The notes beneath the pieces are model-generated. The model saw only the letters and a list, made by a program, of their open reading frames with translations, did not search any database and had not been told where the DNA came from. Position numbers and translations under genes: made by a program. Positions 53,498 to 64,000 of a stretch of DNA of 64,000 nucleotides are shown here, piece by piece (positions within the stretch are counted from its first letter, which is position 1; every line of letters starts with the position of its first letter). The stretch is taken from contig OX596339.1 in assembly GCA_951394405.1 (NCBI GenBank), positions 2,294,001 to 2,358,000 of the forward strand, written 5' to 3'. Source of the DNA: Coprinellus micaceus. Lineage: Eukaryota > Basidiomycota > Agaricomycetes > Agaricales > Psathyrellaceae.

Positions 53498-54120
53498 GTA
53501 ACCTCCTTCGCCAACCTCGCTTCGCAGTTGATATGAAAGGCTACCTTTCCTTCAAGCCCCCGCCCGCGAGCGGCTTCGTAGCCCCACGGAATCCACCTAA
53601 TACCCCACTTCCGCCCTGCCCTAGTTGCCCTTGAAGCTTGACCCGTCGCAACTCTCAAAACATTAGATGCGGTACCGCAAAAACATATGTATTGATTTAA
53701 CGTATCCTAGCAATGTAATCACAAGGAAGGGTAATGATATAGCGACAGATAGTAACGGAAGCTGCGATGGAGTATGGGTGCTTTGAGGCCTGAGGCTCAA
53801 GAAATGCAGGTAGCAAGGATGTGGATGGGTGATGCAAGGACGATGAGGAGGAAATGCAATGCAGGAGATGCCAAGATGTGAATGATGTGAATGCGCAGAG
53901 ATAAAATGAAGACAGTCAAGATGAGATGCAAGAACCTGATAATATCACAAGTGGTATGGGGGAAGAGACCATTCAAGAATGAAGTGAGCGTGGAAGTGAT
54001 ACAGCGGGCGATGAGAAGAATTAGTGTTCCCAGAACAATGAGCGTGGTAAGATATGTAGAGGAGACTTGACGAGAAACTGAAATGAGATGTGAAGAGGTG
54101 GAGAGGACGAGTGCCGGAAC
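53498..54120. other. Intergenic, purine-rich stretch
   Basis: 53760-54110 is rich in GATG/GAAG words (imperfect GATGCAAGGA, GATGAGGAGG). No gene recognised; it holds the 3' ends of two convergent genes. Confidence 0.45.
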
Positions 54121-56595
54121 CTAGAAAAAGCCGCCTTGTTGCTGGTGGGGGCCGAACGAATCGGCGTCATCCTGAAGGTGCTGTGCATTCGCGAAATAAC
54201 GCGGGGCAGGCGAGATTATGGCTGGGGACACTGGGTCCCCTGCATTCGAGATAGGATATGTGTAGTTAGGTTGAGGGTAATGAAGGTTCTGTGGTTGGAA
54301 ATAAGCCTCGGCAACACTAGGTTGGCTGGGCATGGAAGCTTCTATAGGCTGTTGCGAGTACGAGGGATTAGAGAAGTTGCCAGACGAAGATGATCCGGCA
54401 GGGTCGAAGTAATTATTATCTGGAGGGAGGTAAGCTTGGTGCTGCTGCTGGTATGCCTGCTGCGTTGAAGCATGCGGAGCGGCCGAAGAATTAGTCGCAG
54501 TCGATGTTGAACCCCGCATTTCAAGCGGGTATTCGAGAGTATAGTATTTGGTGGTGATCGGAACTGGGATTCGAGGGGCGGAGATCATCGCCGCGAGTGA
54601 TGAAGAGGAAGGAGAGAAACCGGGATTAACTGGGGTCGGAGTGGTCTGCTGGCTGGTGGAATGGACCTCGTAGGACGAGGTCTGGTGAGGTATCAAGCCA
54701 TCGTGAAACTGCTGATCCTGAGGGACAGGGTAGTCGTCGGGTGACACCTGTTCCTCGTACTGTCGGTGCAGGACCTGAGTAGGAACTTCGGGGTGGTCCT
54801 GAGGTCCTTGGGTTTGATGTTGGATTTGCAAATGGTAAGGCGGCTGAGTATGGTGCTCAACGGGATGCTGAGAATACCGTATATGTGGAACATGGATCGA
54901 GTGGTCCTGCAATTCGGATGGGTCAGGCATGGGCATGCCTCCAAAGTCAGAAGGAACAGTCAGACTCGAGCTGGGGTCCTGGTACTGCGATCTAGAACCA
55001 AATGGAGGTTCGGGGGACCCATGATTGACTTGGCTCGTAGATGGAGAAATGAATGGTTGTTGTCCGGGAGCCTGGGACTGGTGAGGGGCTCCGTAAAAGC
55101 CTGGGAGTACTTGGGGCTGCGGAGTCGACCCTTCCGAAGCGTAGGTAGGAGAGTCGACTGGGACTTCGAGGGGTTCAAGGTACATCACATGTTCGCCAGT
55201 TGTGGTAGTCCGAGTCGGAATTGCGGGGGAAACCTCGTTCGAGAACGATAGTGGTTCGTATGCATCCGCCGCGTGCGGTAATCTACTCCTCATCTCCAAA
55301 GGGCTGGCAGACTGTGACCCCGGCCAGTAATCCGAGTCCGCACCCGAGCGTGGGGTGTAGTACTCCGTAGAAGGGGCGCTCGAATCTGTCCTAGGACTCG
55401 GTGTATCCTGCGCGCCCTCTACCCAGACCGGGCCTTGGTCCCGCGAATTCCTAGGGAATTCCTCATTGGTGTGCATCAGCCGTCTATTCAAAGAGGTAAT
55501 GAAGTGCCTGAGGGGGATTGGCGGTCCTTGAAGACAATGTCGGAGAACGTGGGTGCCCTGTTGGTCTTCGGTCCAATCGTGGCATATGTGCCACCTCCGT
55601 TCGATGATGGGCGCAGTGGTCCCAGTGCCTGAGAGGACGGCGTCCGTTTGAAAGGAAAACATGGGAGGGCGTGAGAGATGAAGTATGGCGATGGCTAGTC
55701 CAGGCGTCGCTAGCCTTCCTTGGCCGCCAGGACGGCTGGTAGAAGGGCTCGCAGGTGTTGGCAAAGACCGCACCTCGAACTCCAAATTCAAGATCGTGTC
55801 GAATGGGATTGAGATCTTGAACCCTTTCCCCGCGTCTTGGATGAACCACGAGACCATCTGGGCCGCCTCGCAGACATACGCGACCAAGGTATACTTCGCA
55901 TTCGGCTGGTTGATCCGCCTCCAGGTTCCAATGCTGAGGCTGTCGCATGGGATAATTGTGACAGCTTCATATTCAATTCCAATTCAATTGAAAATGAAGT
56001 TTCAGCGTATGGCGCTTCGGCGAGGGAGATGGTGGCGCACGTACCATTCTCCTCGTTGATGAGAGCATGTAGCTCTACGTCAAAACCGGCCGATATCCCA
56101 GGCGGACAATCGAGTGGCGGGGGGGTGATAGTGGTCATCATCTCATCTGCCTCTGTTTGGCGCTTGTTCTTCCTCCTTCTGGGGATCCTGCCGTCTGCGA
56201 CCCTTTGTTTGGCGCGGCTGGAGGCGGCAGAAATGGACGAATTTCAGCATCCATATGATCGCCCAGAGATGAAATAATTCATACCGATTTTGGAACCAAA
56301 TCTGAGTCTGCCTGTCCGTCATACCAAGGGCGATTGCAATTTCCTTCCGTCGCTCGATAGTCGGGGACATATTCGCAGCGAAGAGAATTTCGAGTTGCTC
56401 GAGCTGTTCCCTTGTAACCCGGCATCTCTTCTTCTTGGCGCTTTCGCCCTCCTGAGATTGGGATGGTGATGGTGCAGGGGCGTCGCTGATCTGAGATGAG
56501 GATGCTGCGGGTGGCCGAGACTGTCTGGCCGCAGGACGAGAGGCGGAGACTGGGAGATAGGTCGAGGAAGCTCCCAGCGGTACTCTCCGGTTCAT
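54121..56595 (-). CDS. Homeodomain transcription factor
   Basis: Exons 56595-56285, 56217-56041, 55939-54121; 768 aa, phases closed. The homeodomain runs from about residue 53 to 112: KKRCRVTREQLEQLEILF, ERRKEIAIALGMTDRQ, TQIWFQNRRAKQR. Helix 3 has the canonical WFQNRR, and no extra residues (TALE) are present. A second conserved region (GTLSIGTWRRINQ, then LVAYVCEAAQMVSWFIQDAG) resembles the C-terminal domain of fungal homeobox regulators of filamentation. The last 500 residues are Ser/Pro/Gln-rich and probably an activation region. There is no HD1/HD2 partner next to it, so it is not the mating-type locus. The middle donor (GTGCGC at 56040) was chosen because it closes the phase. An upstream 5' exon is possible. 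Confidence 0.88.
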
Positions 56596-58665
56596 TGCTT
56601 CTTCCTTGCGGTCAGATGTGGCGAGTGTGGACGCGTCCTGGGCGCGTATGCATGGGCCGGTAGAATGGCTGCGGTGTGTATGCGGCTGCGGTGGGACTAA
56701 AAAGTGAAATTAGCGATAGGACGTCGAGAAAGGGATAGTGAGCTGGAACACATACGAGATTATACAACAAATTAGAGTGCAAAAGGCCCGGCCTATACAC
56801 GCGCAAGATATAAGTAGGCTGCGCCCTTCGCTCACGTCCAATCGCAGGGTGATCGTGGACGGCGAAGGGGGCGCAAAAAAGGGAAAGTTATTCGGAATGA
56901 GAGAGGGGAGTTGGAGACTTGGAGCAAGTACGATTTTTGCCTCCGGAACGGTTTTGTTGCTGGCGCTACTAGTAGCCACCGACGCCTGTGACGGTAACGG
57001 ATACGTACGCGCTGTCAGCCTAACTTGATATGGGTGCGTGTATTCGGGTAGCAGGAAATCCCCATCTGTATAAATGGCCAAAAAGGACTCTATTTGACAG
57101 ATCAAGGGACCAAGTCCGCGTCGCGAGGCTCACAAGCGACGAAAAAGGGGTTGCTTGGACAGACAAGCGTTCGATAAGCAAACACAAATGCCCCAAATCG
57201 TTTAAGCTTCCAGGAGCCCCGTCTAAATGCGAGAAAGGATATCAGCATTGTGCAGTTGGGGCCTGGCACGCGCCCTTTGAATATAGTTCGCTCCTCGGAG
57301 GATAGGATAGGGGAACAATGCCAGCGGCGAAGTGCCCACAATAACCACACGGGTTCCACCAAGTGACGCGACCCAGTGATTCGTAAATGCCAGCGGCCAG
57401 GGCAAAAATGGAGTTCCGGACCATCACAACGGCGAATGTCACCGTAAAGCCAGGCTTCGGTGCGACTAACGGATGCGCCTCTTCTGGTTCCAAGGGTGAA
57501 AGAACATCCTGAAGCTTGAGAGATGCCTTGGCAAGACGCCCAAGGGGGGCCGGCAAAGCTGGCCAGGAGCTGGGGTGAAAATTAGCGCCCGTTCGTCAAC
57601 TCTTCACATGTCACAGGGTCCAACGGCACGGGCCCGAGGCCACATGTTTTACACTTTCCAGTGCCCGTTTCTTGGTCCTTTCTCTGTCAAAATTTGTTTG
57701 TTGAAGATCTGCCGGGGGAATCGAGTTGACAGCTCGACCCAAGAATGACAACATGAATGGCCAAACATTCGAAGCCAGCGAGCAGGGAGCGCTTCGGGTG
57801 ATCTTCTTCGCTCGAGGTTCGCCCTCTAGTCGAGAGGGGTCTCAAGATTGTAGAATGGGCTCGCTTCTTGGAAGGAAAGTAAATTTGGGACCAAATGAAC
57901 TGATATCGTCATGGCAGGAGAGCGGAACGGGAGAATACAATTCAATGACACACCTGGGCCCGCCGCACTCCAAAATGCTCCTCTACTCGTAACAATTACG
58001 GAATCCCGCCTTGAGACTTGAGCGCCCAATGAGCAGCGGCGTTTTGGCCAACGAATCGATTCACGTCGCACGAAGCCTGTGGGAAAGAAATGATGTTGGA
58101 TTTTGAACTCGAGAGGCGACACACCAACCGTCAAAAGGTCAAAGCCAATCGGTAGGTATCAGACATTCCAGAAGCCACCATCCATTCAGTCTGTTGCTTC
58201 CTCAAGCCGATGACAGCTCGGTGCACAGCAGACCCCTTCCAGCACATAGCGACTTCTGAAAGCAACAGTTAGAGAATAGGCGCTGGGTACGCGTCACCCC
58301 GAGCGCTGTTACCAAGCAATACCAATACAACACCATCATGCTGTTTTCATTAAGGTAAAATAACACCGCACACGAGGAGAATAGTTTACCGTGGAGCGCA
58401 AAAAATACAAAAAGGACATACCTGCCTGACTGTAACTGTAGCAGTGAAAAAGATCATCGCTATACTTACGCACAGGCAGAGAAAACAGAGGACATAAGAT
58501 AGCAGCAGAGAACAAAAAGGGGGAAATGATACCACAACAGAACTGTCTCGGTGCCCCTCACAGCAAGACCTACCAATCTTGCAGAGCGACAAGGTGGCAA
58601 GGATGGGGTGGAAGAAAGCTGGGGCGAAGGTCATGATACTTTCACCAGCAAACCTAAACCTCGGT
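56596..58665. other. Long intergenic region, nothing recognised
   Basis: Between the homeobox and U1-70K genes. Short ORFs at 57223-57556 (minus) and 57726-57992 (plus) have no recognisable family. No TIRs, tRNA or LTR seen. The right part (58380-58660) is probably 3' UTR of U1-70K; the left part is probably promoter/5' UTR of the homeobox gene. Confidence 0.45.
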
Positions 58666-60115
58666 CTAGTACCGGGGTCGTTTCGCGTCCCTGTCGTCGT
58701 AACCGCCCATGCCTTCGCGTTTGAGGTCTTGTCGAGGTCCACCGTAGGGCATACCACCTGGGGGAGGGCCGCCTTGGGGGGGAGGGCCACCATAACCTTG
58801 TCCTGGGCCGTCGAATCCGTTGCCTTGAAACCCGATACCGCCGCCACGAGGGGGACCGCCCCTAAAAATACCACGTAAGTCAAAGAACTCAAAACAAGGG
58901 TTAAATGCACGAACCTGAATCCACCACCTGGTGGGCCAAAGTCGTCCCTACCGCGGAAGCTTCCGGGTGCACCTCCCCTATCGCCAAACCCACCTCCACC
59001 GGGACCACCTCGGAACCCTCCACCACCACCGTGGCCCCCGCGGTCGCCGCCTGGTGGACCGCGGTCACCAAAGCCTCCAGGACCTCTGTCATTGAAGCCT
59101 CCACGGTCACCGAACCCTCCCCCGCCTCGATCCCCAAAGCCTCCAGGTCGGTCCTGGAATCCGCCTCGTCCTCCGCCAAATCCTCCACGTCCCCCACCAC
59201 GGAAGCCTCCACCACGCCCACCACCACCAAACCCACCGCGGAAGCCACCTCTTGATGGGGGGCCAGGAGCCACGGGCTCAACACGCTTCGGTCGACCACC
59301 CAGTCCGCCGCCCAGGCGACGAGGCTTCCATCCGCGGACAGTCCGACCACGCTCGACATCCACTAGGATCCGCTTACCCATGATGTGCAGCCCGTCGGAC
59401 TCTTTATATGCAGCTGTAAAAAAGTTGGAGTTGGAGCTAAATTGGAGATGTTAAAAGGGGTACCACGAGTTAGCATACCTTTCATGTCGCGTTCACGCTC
59501 GTAAACAATGAATGCATATCCCCTGCTCCGACCCTTCTTGTCGCGCACGATCCTGACGCGCTCAATGGTGCCATAGGTTTCGAATTCGCGTCGCAAGTCG
59601 GTTTCCGTTGCGCTTTTGTGCTGCGGGCATAGTGAGTCAGTGCATCTTTCGGAAGCGCCCAAGACAATACACACCAGGCGTGAGATGAAGAGGGTTTTGT
59701 AGGGGTCTCCGATTGCCTCAGGGTCGTCAGAAGGTTTGTCTGCAGGCAGAAAACGCGTTAGCAACGATGCGGGAAGAAAAAATCAAGAATTGGTCAACGG
59801 ACATGTTTCCTTGGCCTTTTTGAACTCCTCAACCTTCTTGGCCTTCCTCTCTTCCCGGCGCATCTGGCGTTTTGTCTCCTCCGCGAGGGTGAAGACGGGT
59901 TCTTCACCCTCCTCCATGGTGTCATCGTTGTTTGCTGCGTTGAAAAGGTCGTCGTCCTTCTCGTCTTGTAGGCGCTTGAGGACGGCTGCGACGCCATCGA
60001 CCTTTTTGTCTCGAATGCGATCGATATCCTTGTCGACTGGGCGAGTGTAGGGGAGAGGGGGCCGGGGAGCGAAGAGCTTGAGGAGATTTGGGGGCAGCAG
60101 GTGAGTCCCGGGCAT
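58666..60115 (-). CDS. SNP1: U1 snRNP 70 kDa protein (Snp1)
   Basis: Exons 60115-59803, 59739-59675, 59620-59479, 59413-58915, 58861-58666; 404 aa, phases closed. The N-terminal U1-70K segment starts [20 protein letters not shown]. The RRM (about 109-190) has RNP2 LFISRL and RNP1 RGYAFIVY. The conserved tail [20 protein letters not shown] leads to a very long Gly/Arg/Phe-rich region (about 200-340), ending [11 protein letters not shown]1-70K binds stem-loop I of U1 snRNA and defines 5' splice sites. The metazoan RS/RE-RD tail is replaced by an RGG-type domain. An in-frame ATG 39 bases upstream (60154) is an alternative start. Confidence 0.95.
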
Positions 60116-60228
60116 GATGACGGCGAGAGGCAAGAGTCGGACTTTCAAAATCACAGGTTTGCTTTTCCTCTATCCCGGTTTGTAGTCACTTTGTCAATTT
60201 TGTATTCATTCTCACTTTTTGTATAGCC
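60116..60228. promoter_or_regulatory. Divergent promoter, U1-70K / COX10
   Basis: 113 bp between the ATGs, the shortest divergent spacing in the window, so the core promoters must overlap. Confidence 0.5.
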
Positions 60229-61482
60229 ATGCTGAGGACCCTGCGCAGCACGACGTGCTGGACACGCCAGCTCGGACTACGCCGCCTGTCGTCGTCGCCA
60301 GTCGCACCGTCCAACGCCTTCTTCCTCCACAACATCCAATGGCTGCCTCCGGGTTACGAGGGCACAAAATACCGGCCGGCCTCGCTGCAGAGGGATGTGC
60401 ACCCAGCCCTGGCAGATCCAGCCCCACCACTGAAGGCATTCAAGGAAATTGACACCCTGAATTCGAAACGGCTGCTCAAGGTGTATACACAGCTGTCCAA
60501 GGCACGCCTGACCGTTCTGGTCATGCTCACCTCGATGTCGGCCGTTGCGCTCTCGCCATTACCCACAACCGTTCCCATCCTCCTTTCCACCGCCATCGGA
60601 ACAGCCCTGTGCTCAGCTTCCGCAAACACCCTCAACCAACTCCAAGAAGTCCCGTTTGACGCCCAGATGACCCGGACTCGGTCAAGACCGCTTGTGCGGA
60701 GAGCCATCACTCCCCTTCACGGCTCTGCAGTCGCAGTGATCACGGGCCTCGCAGGCCCAGCCTTGCTGTGGTACATGGTCAACCCTGTAACCGCGCTGCT
60801 CGGAGCCGGGAACATCGTGCTTTACGCAGGTGTCTACACCTGGATGAAACGCAAGTCTATCTACAACACATGGGTCGGGTCTGTCGTCGGCGCGATTCCG
60901 CCCCTCATGGGATGGACTGCGTGTGGGGGCAAGCTGCTGCCCTCGCCCGACTACCCCATCCACACCTTCCTTCCCGAATTCCTCACCACCAACCCCGTCC
61001 CGCTCGATATTTCATTAGTGGACAACCCGCTTTCCGCCTTTGCTCTTTTCATGCTGCTTTATAGCTGGCAGTTCCCCCATTTCAACGCCCTATCCTATCT
61101 TGTACGCGATTCATACGCTCAAGCGGGGTACACTATGCTTTCCGTCATCGACCCCGCGAAGAACGCCCTCGTTTCCCTCCGTCACGCTGCCCTCCTCGTC
61201 CCAATCTGCTCCATTCTGTTCCCGTTGTCAGGGCTCACGACGTGGGCTTTCGCTCTGACGAGTTTGGTTCCCAATCTCATCTGTGCCCGGTCAGCGTGGC
61301 GATTCTGGAAGTATGGAGGTGAAAAGCATGCCCGATCAACCTTCCAGCACAGTCTGTGGTACCTCCCTGTTGTGATGGGGCTCGCGATGTTCCACAAGCA
61401 GGGTATGGATTGGTTGACGTGGCTGGGTATTGTGACTGAGGAGGAGGAGGAGAAGGAACCGGCCGTGGTTGTCCCTCAGTAG
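60229..61482 (+). CDS. COX10: Protoheme IX farnesyltransferase (heme O synthase)
   Basis: Single exon, 417 aa. A mitochondrial-type presequence (MLRTLRSTTCWTRQLGLRRL; Arg-rich, no acids) precedes the UbiA domain. TM1 is SKARLTVLVMLTSMSAVAL. The prenyl-diphosphate motif NQLQEVPFDAQMTRT (NxxxxxxD..., about residues 133-150) is present. The second motif is in YTWMKRKSIYNTWVGSVVGA; then LMLLYSWQFPHFNALSYL and DYARAGYTMLS-like YAQAGYTML. The enzyme farnesylates heme B to heme O in the inner membrane, the first step to heme A for complex IV. The lack of introns is unusual here. Confidence 0.95.
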   Translation: MLRTLRSTTCWTRQLGLRRLSSSPVAPSNAFFLHNIQWLPPGYEGTKYRPASLQRDVHPALADPAPPLKAFKEIDTLNSKRLLKVYTQLSKARLTVLVMLTSMSAVALSPLPTTVPILLSTAIGTALCSASANTLNQLQEVPFDAQMTRTRSRPLVRRAITPLHGSAVAVITGLAGPALLWYMVNPVTALLGAGNIVLYAGVYTWMKRKSIYNTWVGSVVGAIPPLMGWTACGGKLLPSPDYPIHTFLPEFLTTNPVPLDISLVDNPLSAFALFMLLYSWQFPHFNALSYLVRDSYAQAGYTMLSVIDPAKNALVSLRHAALLVPICSILFPLSGLTTWAFALTSLVPNLICARSAWRFWKYGGEKHARSTFQHSLWYLPVVMGLAMFHKQGMDWLTWLGIVTEEEEEKEPAVVVPQ

Positions 61483-61565
61483 TTGGAATGGCTCGCATGA
61501 CATGCTATCTACCTACGAATCATGTATCATAGTAAACAGGAAATATTAGAGCTCACATAATGCCC

Positions 61566-62459
61566 CTATGACTTTCCCTGGGCTTTTGCAGCCTTCCTCA
61601 TCTCCCGCTTCTTCTTCAGAGCTTCCACCCTGGCCTTCATCGAAGCTACCCGTAAGTCGCAGTCCTCCTGTAACCGTTCCTCCTCCAATAACCGGTCCAT
61701 GATGAGCTCTCTGTCCTCCTGTGCTTTCCGTACTCGCTTCTGCTCCTCCGTTTCTTCCTCCGGTTTCTCCTCCTGACCATCCGCACCAAGGTCAAAGCCA
61801 CTTTTCTGCTGCTCCGTAAACAGCTCCTCGTCACCAGTCACCGTGGCCCTTGCAAACGCCTCGTGCTTCGCCACCACTGGTGCCTTCTCCTGCATGCCCA
61901 TCAACTCTCTCTGGAATCGTTCATACTCTTCGTCGACAGCCGTCTTCTGTGTTACCGGCTGTTGAGCCGACGCAGAATCTACAGCCATCGTGTCACCTTC
62001 CTCCCCCTCGTCATCGTTCGATACGGGGATTTGGCGATTGGGATCTGAGAAGAAGTCCGCAGGGAACCCACCCGACTGCCCTGGTGCCTCCGACCCCGTT
62101 CTCCTCTTCTTCGCCTCCAAATCGTCCCCCGACATCGACGCCTTCCTCTTCCCCGGTACCCCTCTCCCTTGCCCCTCCTCATCCTCGACGCGATCCTCCA
62201 AGCTAGCCGCCGCTGCTGCCGTCTCGAGCTCCCGTTGTTGCTGCTGCTGCCGCTGCTCATGCTGCTTCCTCAGCTGCGCGAGGACCGTCCGATGGCCTTT
62301 GCTTCCTAGGTGGCCTTCCCATGCCGACGCGTGTTTGATGGTGACGTCGCATACGTTGCATTTGAGTTGCTTTGAGGAGGTGTAGGAGGCGTATGGGTGG
62401 GATATGCGGGATTCTTCTGCTTGCCGCTTCGCTCGGAGGAGGGCGCGAGCGTCAGACAT
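61566..62459 (-). CDS. ZNF830/CCDC16-like zinc-finger protein
   Basis: Single exon, 297 aa. A start like MSDARALLRAKRQ leads to one U1-type C2H2 finger (CNVCDVTIKHASAWEGHLGS, then KGH; residues about 38-60). Coiled, Gln/Glu-rich segments follow: EEYERFQRELMG, and a C-terminal RLLEEERLQEDCDLRVASMK then RVEALKKKREMRK. This architecture is that of ZNF830/CCDC16, reported with spliceosomal complexes in animals. Nuclear location and a role in splicing or genome stability are inferred from the family. Confidence 0.82.
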   Translation of the reverse strand: MSDARALLRAKRQAEESRISHPYASYTSSKQLKCNVCDVTIKHASAWEGHLGSKGHRTVLAQLRKQHEQRQQQQQRELETAAAAASLEDRVEDEEGQGRGVPGKRKASMSGDDLEAKKRRTGSEAPGQSGGFPADFFSDPNRQIPVSNDDEGEEGDTMAVDSASAQQPVTQKTAVDEEYERFQRELMGMQEKAPVVAKHEAFARATVTGDEELFTEQQKSGFDLGADGQEEKPEEETEEQKRVRKAQEDRELIMDRLLEEERLQEDCDLRVASMKARVEALKKKREMRKAAKAQGKS

Positions 62460-62962
62460 TGTCTCGATGGTGAAGGGTATAAGTGGATGGAGGGAAGGGG
62501 TAGAATGGAGCGTGTACGGGTGCCGCTTGGGGTGGTGACCGTGGTGGTTGGGAGCAAGGGAAGGCACAGATTGATCGCGAGCACAAGCGCCCGTACAGCC
62601 ACTCGCCTCCCTCTCCTCCTGACCACGACGTTCCGGGATGTCTGATTCATCCACGTCAATGGGCCTACGAACGCGGAAACGTGTTCGGTGCAGGTCCCGG
62701 TGCACCCCCACTTCGTCTGGGTAGATGCGGTGTCGTTACAACCATTTTTGAATGTATTACCGCCAGAAGAAGCCAGTTTGGCCGGAAGGTTGATCAGGGA
62801 TAGGGTATTCACACTTCCTGACTTCCTTCGTAAATGAATTCATGTCGGTCAGGAGGTCCAGAGCATGCACTTCGTTCTAGCTTCATGTCCCGTGACACAG
62901 TGCTTCGTTCCTGTATTTAACACCCCCTCCTCGCGATCTACCCTGCCCCGTCGAAGCCTACA
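62460..62962. other. Intergenic, divergent
   Basis: Separates the ZNF830-like gene from the next WD40-family gene. No recognisable feature. Confidence 0.4.
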
Positions 62963-64000
62963 ATGCCTACCCGCTATATCGGTGCCCCTTCTATCTGGAG
63001 AGGGCCATGGAAGAACCAGCCACACCCAAGCCCACTCTCAACTCCGTGTGCTCGATTCTTTCGGCACATCAAAGCATCACCTCCGCCTGACGATAGACCC
63101 CTGGCTCTCTCCGTCTTTGAAGCCCGTGCCGAGGTCGTGGGGGACGACAGTGCTACCTTTCCGACACTCTTCGCCTCCCCTTCTGGCAAGTTGATCTTCG
63201 CGCCGACTCGAGGAGGGTACAAGCTCACGAGTCCCTACCTGTCGGCTTTTTGCCCGGTGGATTCGCCCAGCGATAGTATCAAGGGTACGCACATCAAGCT
63301 TGGTCTGGCCGGGATCGCGTACCATGGTGCGGCAGATGACGAAAGAGAGCTGCTTTTCGCTGGCGACTCGACCCGTGTCAAGTCTTACTCTTGGGCCGAT
63401 GGAGATAGGAGTCTAGGCAGTGGTCACTTGCGTGCCGTCCATACGTTGGACTCGAAGGGATTCAGCGGCGCGATGGGCGTTCTTCCAGACGGGAGGATCG
63501 CTCGGTCGGGCACGGGCAAGATCGCAATCTGGGACCTCAATAACCTCCCGACCCACGAAGAGGCAGAAAATGGGATCATAGGAGAGCCCCTCGATCTATC
63601 GTACAGTACCAGGGAAGATGTATACGATATCGAGGAGTCCAGCGGTTCAAAACCTGGCGCCATTATCACCCTCGGAACCGAGCCCAAACTCAAGATCTTC
63701 CGCTGGCATATCCATCCTTCGCAGCCTGCCATCGTCCTCGCTGGGTCGGACCCAAACGTCGGTCCGCGGAACAGCCACGACTCCGAGGCAGATGCGAGGT
63801 GCCTGGCCCTCGACCTCGAGCATGGGGGCAAGACCGTGATCGAGTACTTTGACCACCGTGGCCGTATCAATGGATTCTCAACTAGCAAAGGCGACCCGGA
63901 CATTTTTACTACAGCAGCAAACGACGGCTATGCGAGAATGTTTGATGTCAGGATGGAAGTTCCACCTTTTGCACTTCGTGCGGGTCCAGGGAAGGAGTGC
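62963..64000 (+). CDS. WD40-family protein, copy 4 (3' end outside the window)
   Basis: ATG at 62963 (MPTRYIGAPSIWRGPWKN); open to the window end with no stop or frameshift, over 346 codons. It matches the intact copy from the PWK...LSTPCARF block on: LALSVFEARAEV, DDERELLFAGDSTRVKSYSW, GRIARSGTGKIAIWDLNNLP, GDPDIFTTAANDGYARMFDV. It lacks the helical N-terminal exons of copies 1-3; about 500 bp upstream show no such exon. It is either a shorter subfamily or has a distant first exon. The sequence stops before the exon 3/4 intron. Confidence 0.85.
   Translation, partial: MPTRYIGAPSIWRGPWKNQPHPSPLSTPCARFFRHIKASPPPDDRPLALSVFEARAEVVGDDSATFPTLFASPSGKLIFAPTRGGYKLTSPYLSAFCPVDSPSDSIKGTHIKLGLAGIAYHGAADDERELLFAGDSTRVKSYSWADGDRSLGSGHLRAVHTLDSKGFSGAMGVLPDGRIARSGTGKIAIWDLNNLPTHEEAENGIIGEPLDLSYSTREDVYDIEESSGSKPGAIITLGTEPKLKIFRWHIHPSQPAIVLAGSDPNVGPRNSHDSEADARCLALDLEHGGKTVIEYFDHRGRINGFSTSKGDPDIFTTAANDGYARMFDVRMEVPPFALRAGPGKEC

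Noticed and set aside
54121..56595. Mating-type (HD1/HD2) homeodomain locus
   Set aside because: There is a single homeodomain gene with no divergent partner and no flanking MIP gene; the long C-terminal region fits a general regulator.
57223..57992. Possible small genes in the 2-kb gap between homeobox and U1-70K
   Set aside because: ORFs are short, overlap in opposite strands and show no recognisable family or splice pattern.
61590..62206. Plus-strand ORFs opposite the ZNF830-like gene
   Set aside because: They mirror the Glu/Gln/Lys-rich codons of the minus-strand gene.
1..64000. CRISPR arrays, rRNA genes, bacterial operons or clear tRNA genes
   Set aside because: No regularly spaced repeats, no rRNA-like blocks and no complete tRNA fold were found; the window is eukaryotic nuclear DNA.

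Overview
The window is nuclear DNA of a basidiomycete fungus, most likely an Agaricomycete. Evidence: genes are dense and cut by many 45-70 bp GT-AG introns, several conserved genes share short divergent promoters, and the accessory content (NACHT NTPase, WD40 family, chromodomain LTR element, APE-type LINEs) is typical of that group. The genus cannot be fixed from sequence alone.

Layout. 1-4301: start of an AGC/YANK kinase and a YVC1-like TRP channel, divergent. 4302-12245: gene-poor, with four small TIR elements (two hAT-like with clear 8-bp TSDs, one TA-flanked), a fossil WD40 3' end and a stop-broken kinase. 12246-37122: one WD40-family gene on the minus strand whose intron 1 now holds about 22.5 kb of nested retroelements: LINE A, hit by LINE B (16-bp TSD), which was hit by a Ty3/Gypsy chromovirus (5-bp TSD). 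The chromovirus carries an extra zinc-knuckle ORF downstream of pol. 37333-40973: PRP18, COX6B/COX12 and sulfite oxidase. 41182-48976: WD40 pseudogene, NACHT NTPase, long-inverted-repeat element, intact WD40-family gene and a possible beta-trefoil protease inhibitor. 49369-62459: methyltransferase, JJJ1/DNAJC21, TIM13, homeodomain factor, U1-70K, COX10 and a ZNF830-like protein. 62963-64000: another WD40-family gene, cut by the window end.

Conserved genes: mRNA splicing (PRP18, U1-70K, possibly ZNF830-like), mitochondrial respiration and import (COX6B, COX10, TIM13, probably sulfite oxidase) and ribosome biogenesis (JJJ1). Accessory material: five loci of one WD40-like family (one intact, one open but cut by the window end, three broken), a NACHT NTPase and the transposons that broke or remodelled these loci. 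Gene models were built by hand from splice signals, reading phase and family similarity; phases close for every multi-exon model given with exon coordinates except where a break is stated.
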